This document shows positions 44,943 through 54,109 of a DNA stretch of 64,000 nt, in pieces. Location: NCBI GenBank assembly GCA_947498505.1, contig CANMKG010000003.1, positions 1 through 64,000 on the forward strand, read 5' to 3'. Each line of letters starts with the position of its first letter. Within the stretch, counting starts at the first letter, position 1. A model generated the notes under the pieces. It searched no databases and was not told where the DNA came from. It was given only the letters and a program-made list of their open reading frames with translations. This DNA is from an uncultured Maribacter sp. Its GTDB lineage: Bacteria > Bacteroidota > Bacteroidia > Flavobacteriales > Flavobacteriaceae. The translations under genes and the position numbers were made by a program.

Positions 44943-47867
44943 CTAAAACTCCTCCCACTCAGTAAGTTCAAAAGCATTTAACCAAATACCCTTATTTTCT
45001 TTTCCGTTAAAGTTAATTTTTACAGGGTTATTTCCGTCCGAACTAAAAATTACTTCTCCAATTCCTGGGGCTTCCCATTGCATTTCTTTTCCTGAAGTTA
45101 CTTTGGTATCTATATTTTTAGCTCCAATAAGGGCTTTAGAGCTTATAGTAATTTTATTTTCGTAAGGCAATTTATGAATAGTAACCGATTTTAATTTGTC
45201 TTTATTTGGATCCATTGAATCTGAATTACTTCTTGGTGCGTGATGCCATGTTTTAAGTTTATAAATGCCCTTAGGAAGGTTGTTAAGGACTAAGTTAACA
45301 CCGCTATCGTCAATAGCAATGATGCCATCACCATATGCATAGCCATATTTACCTATAACATTCATCTCTCCTAACCAACGGTTAATTCCGTTTTGTGACC
45401 CTTTTTCGATACTCGCTGTAACTCCTTTAAAAGACTTAAAATGATAGGTGTTTTTTTCTTCATCTGCACCATACCAAGGGTTCCAACTAAATTGGAGTAA
45501 TTGATCGCTTGCCCCTAAGTCCACTCGTTCTGTAGTAAAATCATAAATTGGCAAGGCGTTTTTAGCAATAATATTGGTGTTATTTGCAATAAGACTGACT
45601 GTTGCGCTGGTGGACTTTAAACCTTTAGATTTTGCAGTAACAGTTATTTTTCCTTCAGAAATACCTGCTCTAATTAATGCTGGAGCAACACCATATTCCG
45701 TAAACATAGGGTTGGCATTTATATTTGCACGGTCTCCAATTACTGAAGCATCACCCTTAACGGTAAATTGTATTAAATGATTAGTGTCTGGCACCGTAGT
45801 TCCGTTTTTATCTACTACTGTAGCATAAGCCATTAAAACATCTGAACCATCAGCAATAAATTTTCTTCCTATAGTATCTAATTTTAAAGTAAGTGCATAA
45901 GGTTTTCCAGGGGTATGTTTTGAAGTTTCTAGAGTTTTTCCGTTTGGATAAAAAGCTTTGGCTGTTAGCTTACCAGGAGCATAATTTATATTTTTAAAAT
46001 GAAAAGGAGCATGTTCTAAGCCATCGTAAATAGTATCCTTGCTTGGTGAAGCTTTTTTTAGTACCGTGTTGTTTAGGAGTAATTCTACTTCTTTGGCGTT
46101 GCTAAAAACGGTAATTTCTTTGGTTTTTGGATTCCAATTTTCTTGTATTGAAACAAAAGGAGCTGGTAATAGTTCAGATTTGTACCATTCTAATTCGGGC
46201 CTTGGATATCTAAAAATGGTCATCATTCCACTGCGGGTGCGGTCTCTTTTATTATTTGCTTTATCATGAGAAGGGTGAAAAGTGTAATAAGCATGCGCTG
46301 TCCATGATATTAAACCTGTCATTAGCGGGTCATTTTTAAACGGAGCTACGGCCGCTGCACCTCTTCTGCCTTCCATAGCAAACATTGGTTCAGAACGATC
46401 CCATATAAATGGACCATAGAGCATATTTGCATTTACATCGGTTAATCCTGAGGTTTGCCAACCCGTCCACCGAGCACCTTGTGAGGCGGTTAGTCTTGTA
46501 GGGTCTTCTTGTTTTATAGTATTATGAACACGTGGTACGTAACCTCTGTGATTTACACCAGCCCCCCACATAATAATGGATGGATGGTTTCTGTGATTAC
46601 GAATCATAGTTCGAGCGGATTTCTCTAAATTATTCCACCATTCATCTTTATCAGAAATTGAAATCCATGTTGGAGCTTCTTCATAAACTAAAATACCTAG
46701 TTCGTCGCAGGCTTCTATTAAAGCATCGTCTTGCGGGTAATGTGCAGTTCGCATAATATTAAAGCCATATTCTTTAAATTGCAACATGTCTTTATAATGC
46801 AATGTATTTGGAACAGCATCTCCAATATATGGGTATTGCTGATGTCTGTTAGAACCAATAAGCTCAATAGGTTTATTATTTAATAAAAAACCTCTTACAG
46901 GGTCTTGTTCAAATTTTCTAAGCCCTATTTTGTTCTCTACAAAGTCTATTTCTTTTCCATTAATTTTTATAACACTATTTACACGGTATAGGTATGGATT
47001 TTCTGTATCCCATAGCTGTACATTATCTTCTAAACTTCCTATTTGATTAAATTGATGTTCAGTATTTGGAAGTATAGTTGCTGTTTCCGTAAGACGTAAT
47101 ACCGAAATACCTTCTTTATTTAAGATTCTGGTTACTATTTCACAGTTAACTTTGTTATTGTTTTCGTTTACAACAGATGTTTTAATGTTAATCGTGGCAT
47201 TTTTGTTTACTGGATCTATGGTTGGCGTAGTAATATGTACACCAGAATTTAAATTTTCCCAATTAAAAGTTGCATGTACGGGATTGGTTTGTACAAGGTA
47301 AACATCTCTATATAATCCGCTAAACTTAACATAGTCAAAAGGCCCTGGGTCTGGCGGAACCATTTCGTTTCTTCTGTTGTCCACCAAAAGAGTTATTTGG
47401 TTTTCTTTGCCTTTTTTTACAAATGCGGTAATATCAAAATGAAACGGTGTATAACCACCTACAGCATGTTGCCCTACATGTTTTCCGTTTACCCATAAAT
47501 TTGTTATTTGATGTGCTCCTTCAAACTCAAGGAATACTTTTTTATCTGAATTTTCAACGGTAATGCTTTTGCGATACCAACCAACTTTTCTATGAAAAAT
47601 TAATTGTGTTTTTTCATCTTTTAAATCATCTAAGGTTAACGATGTAAGTGCTAAAGTGTGCGGAATGTTAACCGATTGCCAATCGGAATCATCTAATTCA
47701 TTTGTGTAGTTTTTTGCTTCAGGATTTCCGAGATGAAATTTCCAACCTTGATTTAAACTTAGTTTAGTACGATCTGTATTAGGAAAACCGTATGGTAAAT
47801 CTTGACAATTTGTTTTTTGTACTGCAAGCAAAAGACAAAATAAGAACAATAACACTAAGCGTTTCAT
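44943..47867 (-). CDS. Glycoside hydrolase family 2 protein with atypical active site
   Basis: 974 residues with a signal peptide (cleavage near 21). Domains: sugar-binding jelly roll (about 36-200), Ig-like (200-320), TIM barrel (about 322-570; GSNRHQQYPYIGD, NIMRTAHYPQDD, IMWGAGVNHRG), DUF4982 (575-650), GH2 C-terminal domain 5 (655-760) and a terminal carbohydrate-binding, malectin-like region (775-974). Beta-galactosidase-type GH2 enzymes have a W-S-L-G-N-E acid/base motif; here the aligned stretch is W434-G-A-G-V-N439, so the catalytic Glu is Asn. A candidate nucleophile remains in FAMEG (Glu499). It is probably a periplasmic enzyme or binding protein for a complex polysaccharide. It is the only clear carbohydrate enzyme in the window and is not next to the SusC/D pair. 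Confidence 0.87.
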   Translation of the reverse strand: MKRLVLLFLFCLLLAVQKTNCQDLPYGFPNTDRTKLSLNQGWKFHLGNPEAKNYTNELDDSDWQSVNIPHTLALTSLTLDDLKDEKTQLIFHRKVGWYRKSITVENSDKKVFLEFEGAHQITNLWVNGKHVGQHAVGGYTPFHFDITAFVKKGKENQITLLVDNRRNEMVPPDPGPFDYVKFSGLYRDVYLVQTNPVHATFNWENLNSGVHITTPTIDPVNKNATINIKTSVVNENNNKVNCEIVTRILNKEGISVLRLTETATILPNTEHQFNQIGSLEDNVQLWDTENPYLYRVNSVIKINGKEIDFVENKIGLRKFEQDPVRGFLLNNKPIELIGSNRHQQYPYIGDAVPNTLHYKDMLQFKEYGFNIMRTAHYPQDDALIEACDELGILVYEEAPTWISISDKDEWWNNLEKSARTMIRNHRNHPSIIMWGAGVNHRGYVPRVHNTIKQEDPTRLTASQGARWTGWQTSGLTDVNANMLYGPFIWDRSEPMFAMEGRRGAAAVAPFKNDPLMTGLISWTAHAYYTFHPSHDKANNKRDRTRSGMMTIFRYPRPELEWYKSELLPAPFVSIQENWNPKTKEITVFSNAKEVELLLNNTVLKKASPSKDTIYDGLEHAPFHFKNINYAPGKLTAKAFYPNGKTLETSKHTPGKPYALTLKLDTIGRKFIADGSDVLMAYATVVDKNGTTVPDTNHLIQFTVKGDASVIGDRANINANPMFTEYGVAPALIRAGISEGKITVTAKSKGLKSTSATVSLIANNTNIIAKNALPIYDFTTERVDLGASDQLLQFSWNPWYGADEEKNTYHFKSFKGVTASIEKGSQNGINRWLGEMNVIGKYGYAYGDGIIAIDDSGVNLVLNNLPKGIYKLKTWHHAPRSNSDSMDPNKDKLKSVTIHKLPYENKITISSKALIGAKNIDTKVTSGKEMQWEAPGIGEVIFSSDGNNPVKINFNGKENKGIWLNAFELTEWEEF

Positions 47868-48146
47868 GAGATTAAATTTTAAATGATGTACTACAAATTA
47901 GTAAAACAACTTGAGCTACTCATTGTTTGCAACTAAATAGAATCATTTGTTGTTCATTTTTGAACGTGAGTGCAAATACAGCTATAAGCGTCTTGTGTTT
48001 TTATGAATTTTAGCGCTCTTTTAAATGCTAGTTTTTTAGATAAAGTACTATTGAATGAGCTTTAAGCGATAAAATGTTGGCTTTAGTCCAAAAGGAAAAT
48101 AGATTTTCTGAGTTCATGCTAATATTGCTTGCTAAAAAAAAATGTT
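47868..48146. other. Intergenic region upstream of the GH2 gene
   Basis: AT-rich region between the divergent GH2 gene and the small frame at 48147. It holds a TAATATTG -7-like box at 48120-48127. I see no gene, repeat or strong hairpin. Confidence 0.5.
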
Positions 48147-48245
48147 ATGAAGTTGAATTATGTAGAAATCGGTAGGTTTTTAATTTGTTTAGGTATTTCA
48201 TGGGTTGCTTGGATGTGCGCTTGGCATACGGGATCTATATTTTAA
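48147..48245 (+). CDS. Possible 32-aa hydrophobic membrane peptide
   Basis: The frame encodes 32 residues with one Trp- and Cys-rich hydrophobic stretch (FLICLGISWVAWMCAW). A -7-like box (TAATATTG, 48120-48127) lies 19 bp before the ATG and an A-rich stretch precedes it. It overlaps the end of the convergent lipoprotein gene by 4 bp. This is weak evidence; it may be chance. Confidence 0.35.
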   Translation: MKLNYVEIGRFLICLGISWVAWMCAWHTGSIF

Positions 48246-48784
48246 TTTTTGTAATCTTCCCAAGTACTATTAGCATGGGAAAACCAAAACTTCGCTGGGG
48301 CTTTATAGGGATAAGAACCTTCATAAATTTGAAATGATTCATTATATTTTAATTCGTTCATAGTATGTGGTGTGGCAGCATCTGGGTTTTGATCCCAATC
48401 TAACATATATAAAAAGTCCTTGTTTATTTCCTTATTATGCACATGAAAAAAACAATGAACCCTGCCGTTAATTGTAGAAGTTATTTGAATTTCTATATTA
48501 ATTTGCTCTGAATCAAGTTCTTGAATAGTAATTGGAAATAACATAGCGTTATAAGTATCTCCATTCTCTTCTTTTCCAGAATGATATATTTTTCCATTAT
48601 CCTTATTAAAGACTTTGTAGGTAAATGTAATTTTAGAATCAGCTCCATTTCCTCTCACAGAAAAGCCATAATCCGTACCATGAATAATTTTTGGATTATC
48701 ATTATTTTCATTTTTAGAACATGATACTGAACAGATACACAACAAGAGTAGTTTTAGGCTTAGTTTTTTATAGGCTGGTTTCAT
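48242..48784 (-). CDS. Hypothetical lipoprotein
   Basis: 180 residues with a lipoprotein signal (LKLLLLCICSVSC, Cys23). The mature part is predicted beta-rich (ADSKITFTYKVFNKDNGKIYHSG, EQINIEIQITSTINGRVHCFFHVHNKE), with an HVH metal-like triplet in the middle and an aromatic C-terminus (PAKFWFSHANSTWEDYKN). It follows another lipoprotein gene by 12 bp, so the two form an operon. I do not recognise the family. Confidence 0.6.
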   Translation of the reverse strand: MKPAYKKLSLKLLLLCICSVSCSKNENNDNPKIIHGTDYGFSVRGNGADSKITFTYKVFNKDNGKIYHSGKEENGDTYNAMLFPITIQELDSEQINIEIQITSTINGRVHCFFHVHNKEINKDFLYMLDWDQNPDAATPHTMNELKYNESFQIYEGSYPYKAPAKFWFSHANSTWEDYKN

Positions 48785-48796
48785 AGTGTTAGTATT

Positions 48797-49354
48797 TTAG
48801 AAATTGTCGCAATATTTCCATCCATTACTAGTTTTTGTAAAGGTTAATTTTTTAACCCAAAAGTCAGAGGGGTCTTTTCTTGAGAGAATTGCAAATGGTG
48901 TAATATTGGAGGCCTTATAATTAACTTTTACGGTTGCGGTATTAACAGAAGGCATTTCGTGTACCTCTAACACTTCAGACACTTCATAATTAAATGCTTT
49001 GGCTATAGCATTTCCTGAAATTTCAGGGACTTCTTCCATATATTCCAGAGCCTTTTCTTTTAAATTAATGGAGTATTCTTTGGCTCCCTTATTCCAACCT
49101 TTAGTAATAGTTTTAACTAACTTTAATTCCAGATATCCATCATCTGAAAGTTTTAGATATTTGGCAAGTAGTTTCTGATCATTCTCGTTATTGCGAAATG
49201 TAGCTTTGCCAATAGTAATGTGTGATGTTCTCTGTTCTGGGTTTAATTTTAGGCAATCGGAAATTAGATTTTCGGCTTTTGAGTTGCTTAAGTTGTCGGA
49301 ACTACACGAAGTTAATGGTACAAGTATAAAGAGTAAAAAAATGTAATTTTTCAT
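48797..49354 (-). CDS. Hypothetical lipoprotein
   Basis: 185 residues with a lipoprotein signal (FILVPLTSC, Cys17). The mature part has a long beta-rich region (YLELKLVKTITKG, TATVKVNYKASNITPFAIL) and ends with KLTFTKTSNGWKYCDNF, reminiscent of small lipoproteins with a cystatin- or NTF2-like fold. It lies upstream of the 180-aa lipoprotein in the same operon. The family is not recognised. Confidence 0.6.
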   Translation of the reverse strand: MKNYIFLLFILVPLTSCSSDNLSNSKAENLISDCLKLNPEQRTSHITIGKATFRNNENDQKLLAKYLKLSDDGYLELKLVKTITKGWNKGAKEYSINLKEKALEYMEEVPEISGNAIAKAFNYEVSEVLEVHEMPSVNTATVKVNYKASNITPFAILSRKDPSDFWVKKLTFTKTSNGWKYCDNF

Positions 49355-49357
49355 ATG

Positions 49358-49465
49358 TCAGTTATTTTCTGTTTTAACGGTTTGTTCTAAAAAGTCTTTA
49401 AATACCAACTCTTCAATTTTGTGGGTATTCTTGAGGTGAATGTTACATAGTTTATAGAAGTCCAT
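49358..49465 (-). CDS. Possible 35-aa small protein
   Basis: An ATG frame of 35 codons between the VWA lipoprotein and the lipoprotein pair, on the same strand and ending 3 bp before the next gene's start. The peptide (MDFYKLCNIHLKNTHKIEEL ...) is soluble and Lys/Glu-rich. The evidence is only its position and lack of overlap. A perfect 15-bp palindrome (TTTGTTT-T-AAACAAA, 49474-49488) precedes it. Confidence 0.35.
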   Translation of the reverse strand: MDFYKLCNIHLKNTHKIEELVFKDFLEQTVKTENN

Positions 49466-49506
49466 GTTTTAGTTTTGTTTTAAACAAACAGGGTTTTATA
49501 TTTATG

Positions 49507-50484
49507 CTATTCTACTACTATTGTTTTTTGTGATACATCAGTAAATTCTTCATTAGCTGCTGTGTAGTTTGTGGTTATTTGTACAGTCAACTCTGTTCCA
49601 GACGGATAATTTATTTCCCATTCAAGAATATATAGTTTTCGTAGTTGTCCGTTTATTATTTTATATAGGTCTGCAATATCGTTTCCTGTTGGGGCATAGT
49701 AGAATCTACCTCCAGTTTCTTCGGCAAGAGTTTGTAACGATTGTTGTCTGGCATTACCAAAGCCAATAGTGTATATAGGTATGCTTAATTCTTTTGATTT
49801 GACTATTAAATCTGGCAATGATATCCATGAAGCGTTATCTCCTCCATCAGTAAAACCTATAACTAAAGGAAGCACGCTGTTTAGTTTGCTTGATTCAACT
49901 AATCCTAATTCACAGGCACTATAGAATGCGGTTGTTGAGCCAACACTTGGGTTAATTTCTATTGCAGTATTTAATAAAGTTTTTTCATTGGTAAACGATT
50001 GAATTTCTTCTACTTGAGAAGCAAATTTTATAATTGATAATTGATCTAAAGGAGCTTTGAGGTCAATAAAATTGCGAAGTGCATTTTCCATGTCTAGAAT
50101 ATCATTTCCAGACATGCTTCCAGAATAGTCTAAGGTGGTTGCTGCTGCGAGTGGAGCTGTATTATTTTGGTCAAAAACGGAAAGTGCAATTTTATTTTGA
50201 TTGACTATTTCAACATTTGTATTTTCAAATATTTCTACGCCGTAATTCCCAAGTGTAAAGTTTTCAAGAGGAATACCGTTTTGATCGGTTACTGACAATA
50301 ATACTTTGAGAGTTTTTCCAGATTGTGAAATTTCTACTCTTGGTATATTTGTCTCCACTTCAGTAGTTGTAAAATCATTTAGATTTTCGAACGCCTTTTT
50401 TTCAGATGGGGTATCATCTTTTGAGCAACTGATAGTAAATAATAATAGCGAGACGATTATTAATTTTGTTTTGATAAGTTTCAT
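49507..50484 (-). CDS. VWA domain-containing lipoprotein
   Basis: 325 residues with a lipoprotein signal (SLLLFTISC, Cys20). The von Willebrand A domain covers about 112-290. The metal-ion adhesion site DxSxS is seen at 119-123 (DYSGSMSG), followed by the TTAFYSACELG threonine position and FTDGGDNASW. The C-terminal part (LEWEINYPSGTELTVQITTNY) is a short beta domain. VWA lipoproteins bind protein ligands through a divalent metal; in Bacteroidota they are often surface or periplasmic adhesion or scaffold proteins. The partner is unknown. It lies in a run of lipoprotein genes on the minus strand. Confidence 0.87.
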   Translation of the reverse strand: MKLIKTKLIIVSLLLFTISCSKDDTPSEKKAFENLNDFTTTEVETNIPRVEISQSGKTLKVLLSVTDQNGIPLENFTLGNYGVEIFENTNVEIVNQNKIALSVFDQNNTAPLAAATTLDYSGSMSGNDILDMENALRNFIDLKAPLDQLSIIKFASQVEEIQSFTNEKTLLNTAIEINPSVGSTTAFYSACELGLVESSKLNSVLPLVIGFTDGGDNASWISLPDLIVKSKELSIPIYTIGFGNARQQSLQTLAEETGGRFYYAPTGNDIADLYKIINGQLRKLYILEWEINYPSGTELTVQITTNYTAANEEFTDVSQKTIVVE

Positions 50485-50548
50485 TTTTATGTGGTTATGG
50501 ATTTTTAAAATGCTTTAAGGTTTTTATCTATAATTATGAAAAAAGAAC

Positions 50549-51121
50549 TCAATCTATTCCAAAGCAATATATTCGTTGATTACCAGTGGTTGAAATGATG
50601 TTTCCAGCCTGGAGACCCTTGTATATTGGCAAAAATGAATACTCACCTTGTTCAAGAGGCTGTGAAAAAGTTATTTCGTATAAGTTATTTTTAATTTTTT
50701 TTATGTCTGGTATAGTTAAGTATTTGCTCAAATCTTTGGCACCACCGCCGTAAGAAGATCCTTTTTGAATAAATCTTCTATAGGTTTTTTTCTTTTTTAC
50801 GGGGTCTGCTTTTGAAATAATTACTAACTCAAAAATATCAGTGTGTTCATCTACCTCAATGATGAATTTTGGTAATTCATTTTTTTTGAATCTTACATCG
50901 GAGTGCTTGCTATTAAAAACAGTTAAATATTGATTAATTCCTCCATACCCCCCATAACCAATAGATTTGGCTTCTATTTTGGCACCAATTCTTTCAAAGC
51001 TTTCAACTTTATTATTTTTAATATAATAAGGCACGAATTTTTGCTCAGTTTTTTGTGATAGAAGGGGAGTAGTGAAATAGGAGAATAAAATAAATAAATA
51101 AAAAAGAATTTTTGTTTTCAT
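50549..51121 (-). CDS. Hypothetical secreted protein
   Basis: 190 residues with a signal peptide (LFYLFILFSYFTTPLLSQ). The mature part contains a Gly/Tyr-rich loop (SIGYGGYGGINQY) and basic patches (DPVKKKKTYRRFIQKGSSYGGG). A run of strands near the end (LYEITFSQPLEQGEYSFLP) suggests a small beta-sandwich. The family is not recognised. It lies downstream of the response regulator (132-bp gap) and could be in its regulon, which is inference only. Confidence 0.6.
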   Translation of the reverse strand: MKTKILFYLFILFSYFTTPLLSQKTEQKFVPYYIKNNKVESFERIGAKIEAKSIGYGGYGGINQYLTVFNSKHSDVRFKKNELPKFIIEVDEHTDIFELVIISKADPVKKKKTYRRFIQKGSSYGGGAKDLSKYLTIPDIKKIKNNLYEITFSQPLEQGEYSFLPIYKGLQAGNIISTTGNQRIYCFGID

Positions 51122-51253
51122 TTTTCATTCTTGGTTTTGGTTCTAAAGCAAACCTAAATGCTATGAATTGCAATTCCTTACGGCTTCCCATAAAGCAAAA
51201 AAATAAATAATAAGATTAGATAAAATGGTTAAAAAAAAGGATAAAATGCTAGA

Positions 51254-51922
51254 TTATAACCATCCAAGGTCCTTTACCATTGAAACAAGTTGAAGAACGT
51301 TTTTGGCATTGAATTCTAGTTTCAATTTATTAAGCCTTTTTTCTATGGAGCTAATACCACTTGGTTTTATTTCTTTCTTTTTAAACTCAAAGGAAATCTC
51401 TTCTTGGGTATGACCATCAGATAATAGTTTTAATAGTTGAATGTCATAATCTTCAATCTCTATAATGTCTTTTCTATGCATAAAATTTGAAATCTCTGGA
51501 GAAACGTAAGTTTTATTTTTAGAAACATCTTTAATAGCTTCAATTAGGTTTTTTAGCCCTCTACGACCTTTAACAACGTAGGCATCTATCTTACGATTGT
51601 TAAACAACGACTTTACCTTAACTGAACGGTTTTCAACGGAGTAAACAATTACTTTTAAGCTTGGTTGTTTAGATTTTAATTTATGAACTAATGCATCACC
51701 TGAAACTATTTTACAATCTCTGTAATCTGCTTTAAAAGAAAGGTCAGTTATTAGTAAATCAAAAGGAACATTGTCTTTCTGAGCTCTTAAAAATTTTAAG
51801 TTAGCATCATCACAATGCTGTGATTGAATAATTTCATGAATAGATGTTTCTTGTTTTAGGATTTGATAAATGCCAAAACCAATACTATCTAAATCTTCAA
51901 CAACAAGTACTTTTTGAAACAT
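51254..51922 (-). CDS. LuxR/NarL-type response regulator
   Basis: 222 residues. The receiver domain has the acidic pair Glu9-Asp10 and phospho-acceptor Asp60 (LLITDLSF), with the conserved Lys in VVKGRRG. The C-terminal helix-turn-helix (QLLKLLSDGHTQEEISFEF ... SSIEKRLNKLKLEFNAKN) is of the GerE/LuxR type, with the insert-like FKKKEIKPSG. It is a cytoplasmic DNA-binding regulator, predicted partner of the histidine kinase encoded 11 bp upstream. The receiver is slightly longer than usual. Confidence 0.9.
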   Translation of the reverse strand: MFQKVLVVEDLDSIGFGIYQILKQETSIHEIIQSQHCDDANLKFLRAQKDNVPFDLLITDLSFKADYRDCKIVSGDALVHKLKSKQPSLKVIVYSVENRSVKVKSLFNNRKIDAYVVKGRRGLKNLIEAIKDVSKNKTYVSPEISNFMHRKDIIEIEDYDIQLLKLLSDGHTQEEISFEFKKKEIKPSGISSIEKRLNKLKLEFNAKNVLQLVSMVKDLGWL

Positions 51923-51933
51923 TTTTGAAATAG

Positions 51934-53847
51934 TTATACAGGTATGGTAAAATTAATTGTTACACCCTTACCTAGTTGAGAATCAAATCTAAAAGTTCCG
52001 TCAATGTTTTTAATGCGGTTTTCCGTATTTGTTATACCTAAACCTTTAACTAGGGGCATATCTATTCCTTTACCGTTATCTGTATACGTAATGAGTATTT
52101 TGTTTTTTGAGTATTGAAAATCAACTGAAACTAGTGTGGCCATACTATGTTTTTTCATGTTTACTAATAGTTCATTTAAAACGCGGTAAAGAACTATTTT
52201 TTTTTCTTCCATAACCGAGTCCCATTTTATACTATTTATTCCTTTTACGGCTATGTTGGTTAATGGGTTTTTGTATAATGAGAGTAGTTTTTTTAATTCA
52301 ATAAGGTAGTTTTTCAAGTCAATAGATCCCGCTTCATGAGAAATATTTCTTGTTCTATTATAAATGTTTTCTAAGGCGTCTAAAACCTTTTCTTTAGGTG
52401 AGGTTTTTGAGTATTCCATGTTAGTCATTAGACCATAAATATCATTGGCTAATTCATCATGTACTTTTTTAGCAATATGTTTTTCGGTATTGTAAACTTC
52501 TTTTATTTTTTCTCTTTTGTGTTGTTGTTTTAAAAGGTAATATAATGTAGTAGCGCAGAGAACAATAAAAAAAAGGAGAGAAATAAAAAGTACTTTTTGA
52601 AAATGTTCTTTAGCTAATACTACCTCTTGTTTTGCTGTTTTAGCTTCAAGCTGTAATATTGACTTTTCTTTTAGTTCATCATCGTATTTCATTTTTGCAA
52701 ACTGAGTTTTAACTTGTAACCCTATTCGATACAAACTATCCTGAAGGTGCACATATCGATTTCGAATATTAACATTATTTGGCTGTAAAGTCATTAAAAA
52801 TTTAAGTGCATCTTGTTCGGCTTTAGGTATTTTTAGTTGCCTAGAAAGCTGTATAACAGTATCTAAAAATTGCTTTGCCTTTTTTGAGTTTTTAATTGTA
52901 AAATATTCTCCTAAATGGGTATAACTGGCAATTTTACCTCTTTTATCATTTATTTTTTTTCGTATTTGTAAAGAATTGAAAAAATTATTTTTAGATATTT
53001 TTTCACCTTTTAGCAATTGGGCATAAGTTAGATTGTCTACAACTCTAGCATAAATAGATGTATTCCTTTCAAGTATAGTGTCATTCTTTATTTGTTGAAG
53101 TATTTCTATAGCGTTATTATATTCCTTGTTATCAATATAAGTTGCCGCTAAATTGTTTTTATATATAAGTTGAATTTTTTGCTCTTTTGATGTTTTTATG
53201 GCTTTTTGATAATGAAGGATAGCATTTTCGTAATCAAAGAGTTTTCTGTGATTATAGGCAAGCTCATTAAAAATAGAAGCCTTAAGTTTTGTTTCGTTTG
53301 CTTTTGGTAAAAAATTAAGAGCTTCGGTTAGAGTTTCTTTGCTTCCGAAATAATCATTTTTTGTATGCTGTATAATTCCCATTGACAAAGTCTGTAAACT
53401 AATTTTAAGACTATCCCCAACTTTTATATAATTGTTTTTGGCTTTTTGATGATAATAAAATGCACTATCAAATTGAGATAAAATAGTAGAATTGTAATAC
53501 GCCATTAAATGATTGTACTTTCCTAGAATAGAATTATTACTGGTTTTATAGGCGTAATTGTTTAGAAAGTGACCAAAGTATAATAGGCTATCATATTCTT
53601 TTTTTAAAAAATGAAGATTACATTTGGAGTAAAGAATAGTTGTTTTTATCGAATCTTGATTATTTGCTAAGTTGTAGGCTTTATTGATATTGTGCAAGCG
53701 TAAATCAAGAGATAAACTATCGTTAAGAGCTTTTTTATAAAGCTTGGTTAGTTTAGAATTATCATTTTTTGATTTTAAACCTTTATATTCAGGGTTTTTA
53801 CAAGAGAAAATTGTAAAAAAAATCACGGAAAGAATTAAAAATCGCAC
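51934..53847 (-). CDS. TPR-containing sensor histidine kinase with lipoprotein signal
   Basis: 637 residues. It has a lipobox (FFTIFSC, Cys16). Residues about 30-375 are tetratricopeptide-like helices in a periplasmic region, followed by a membrane helix (VLFISLLFFIVLCATTLYYLL, about 420-445), then a dimerisation helix with HisKA_3-type VHDELAND (His near 460) and an HATPase domain (NELLVNMKKHS, DNGKGI, GLGITNTENRI, GKGVTINFTIPV). The TPR part probably reads a periplasmic protein or peptide signal. Its partner is the response regulator 11 bp downstream. The lipobox with a true second membrane segment is unusual for a kinase but typical of Bacteroidota. Confidence 0.9.
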   Translation of the reverse strand: MRFLILSVIFFTIFSCKNPEYKGLKSKNDNSKLTKLYKKALNDSLSLDLRLHNINKAYNLANNQDSIKTTILYSKCNLHFLKKEYDSLLYFGHFLNNYAYKTSNNSILGKYNHLMAYYNSTILSQFDSAFYYHQKAKNNYIKVGDSLKISLQTLSMGIIQHTKNDYFGSKETLTEALNFLPKANETKLKASIFNELAYNHRKLFDYENAILHYQKAIKTSKEQKIQLIYKNNLAATYIDNKEYNNAIEILQQIKNDTILERNTSIYARVVDNLTYAQLLKGEKISKNNFFNSLQIRKKINDKRGKIASYTHLGEYFTIKNSKKAKQFLDTVIQLSRQLKIPKAEQDALKFLMTLQPNNVNIRNRYVHLQDSLYRIGLQVKTQFAKMKYDDELKEKSILQLEAKTAKQEVVLAKEHFQKVLFISLLFFIVLCATTLYYLLKQQHKREKIKEVYNTEKHIAKKVHDELANDIYGLMTNMEYSKTSPKEKVLDALENIYNRTRNISHEAGSIDLKNYLIELKKLLSLYKNPLTNIAVKGINSIKWDSVMEEKKIVLYRVLNELLVNMKKHSMATLVSVDFQYSKNKILITYTDNGKGIDMPLVKGLGITNTENRIKNIDGTFRFDSQLGKGVTINFTIPV

Positions 53848-53917
53848 TTAAATTTTATTTACTTAAAGATATAAAAAAGTAGAATGCACTTTGTAAGTGC
53901 ACCCTACGAATAAAATT

Positions 53918-54073
53918 TTATTTTGGAGGTTTATGATCATCTGATTGATTATCTCCCTCAGTTGCATGAATATCATAAAGGTAATCCTCCGCTACCGTGT
54001 CATTTTTACTGCAAGACATTAAAGTTTGACCCATTAAAAATATTACTGTAACCATTTTTACTAAATTTCTCAT
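53918..54073 (-). CDS. 51-aa lipoprotein upstream of the sensor kinase
   Basis: 51 residues: a lipoprotein signal (VIFLMGQTLMSC, Cys21) and a short acidic tail (KNDTVAEDYLYDIHATEGD ...). It has its own ATG and stop, sits 70 bp upstream of the kinase on the same strand and has no competing longer frame. It may be a small surface or periplasmic signal, or an accessory to the kinase. Nothing more can be claimed. Confidence 0.6.
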   Translation of the reverse strand: MRNLVKMVTVIFLMGQTLMSCSKNDTVAEDYLYDIHATEGDNQSDDHKPPK

Positions 54074-54109
54074 TTTTAAAGATTTATTAGATTATTAATT
54101 CTTTTAAAA

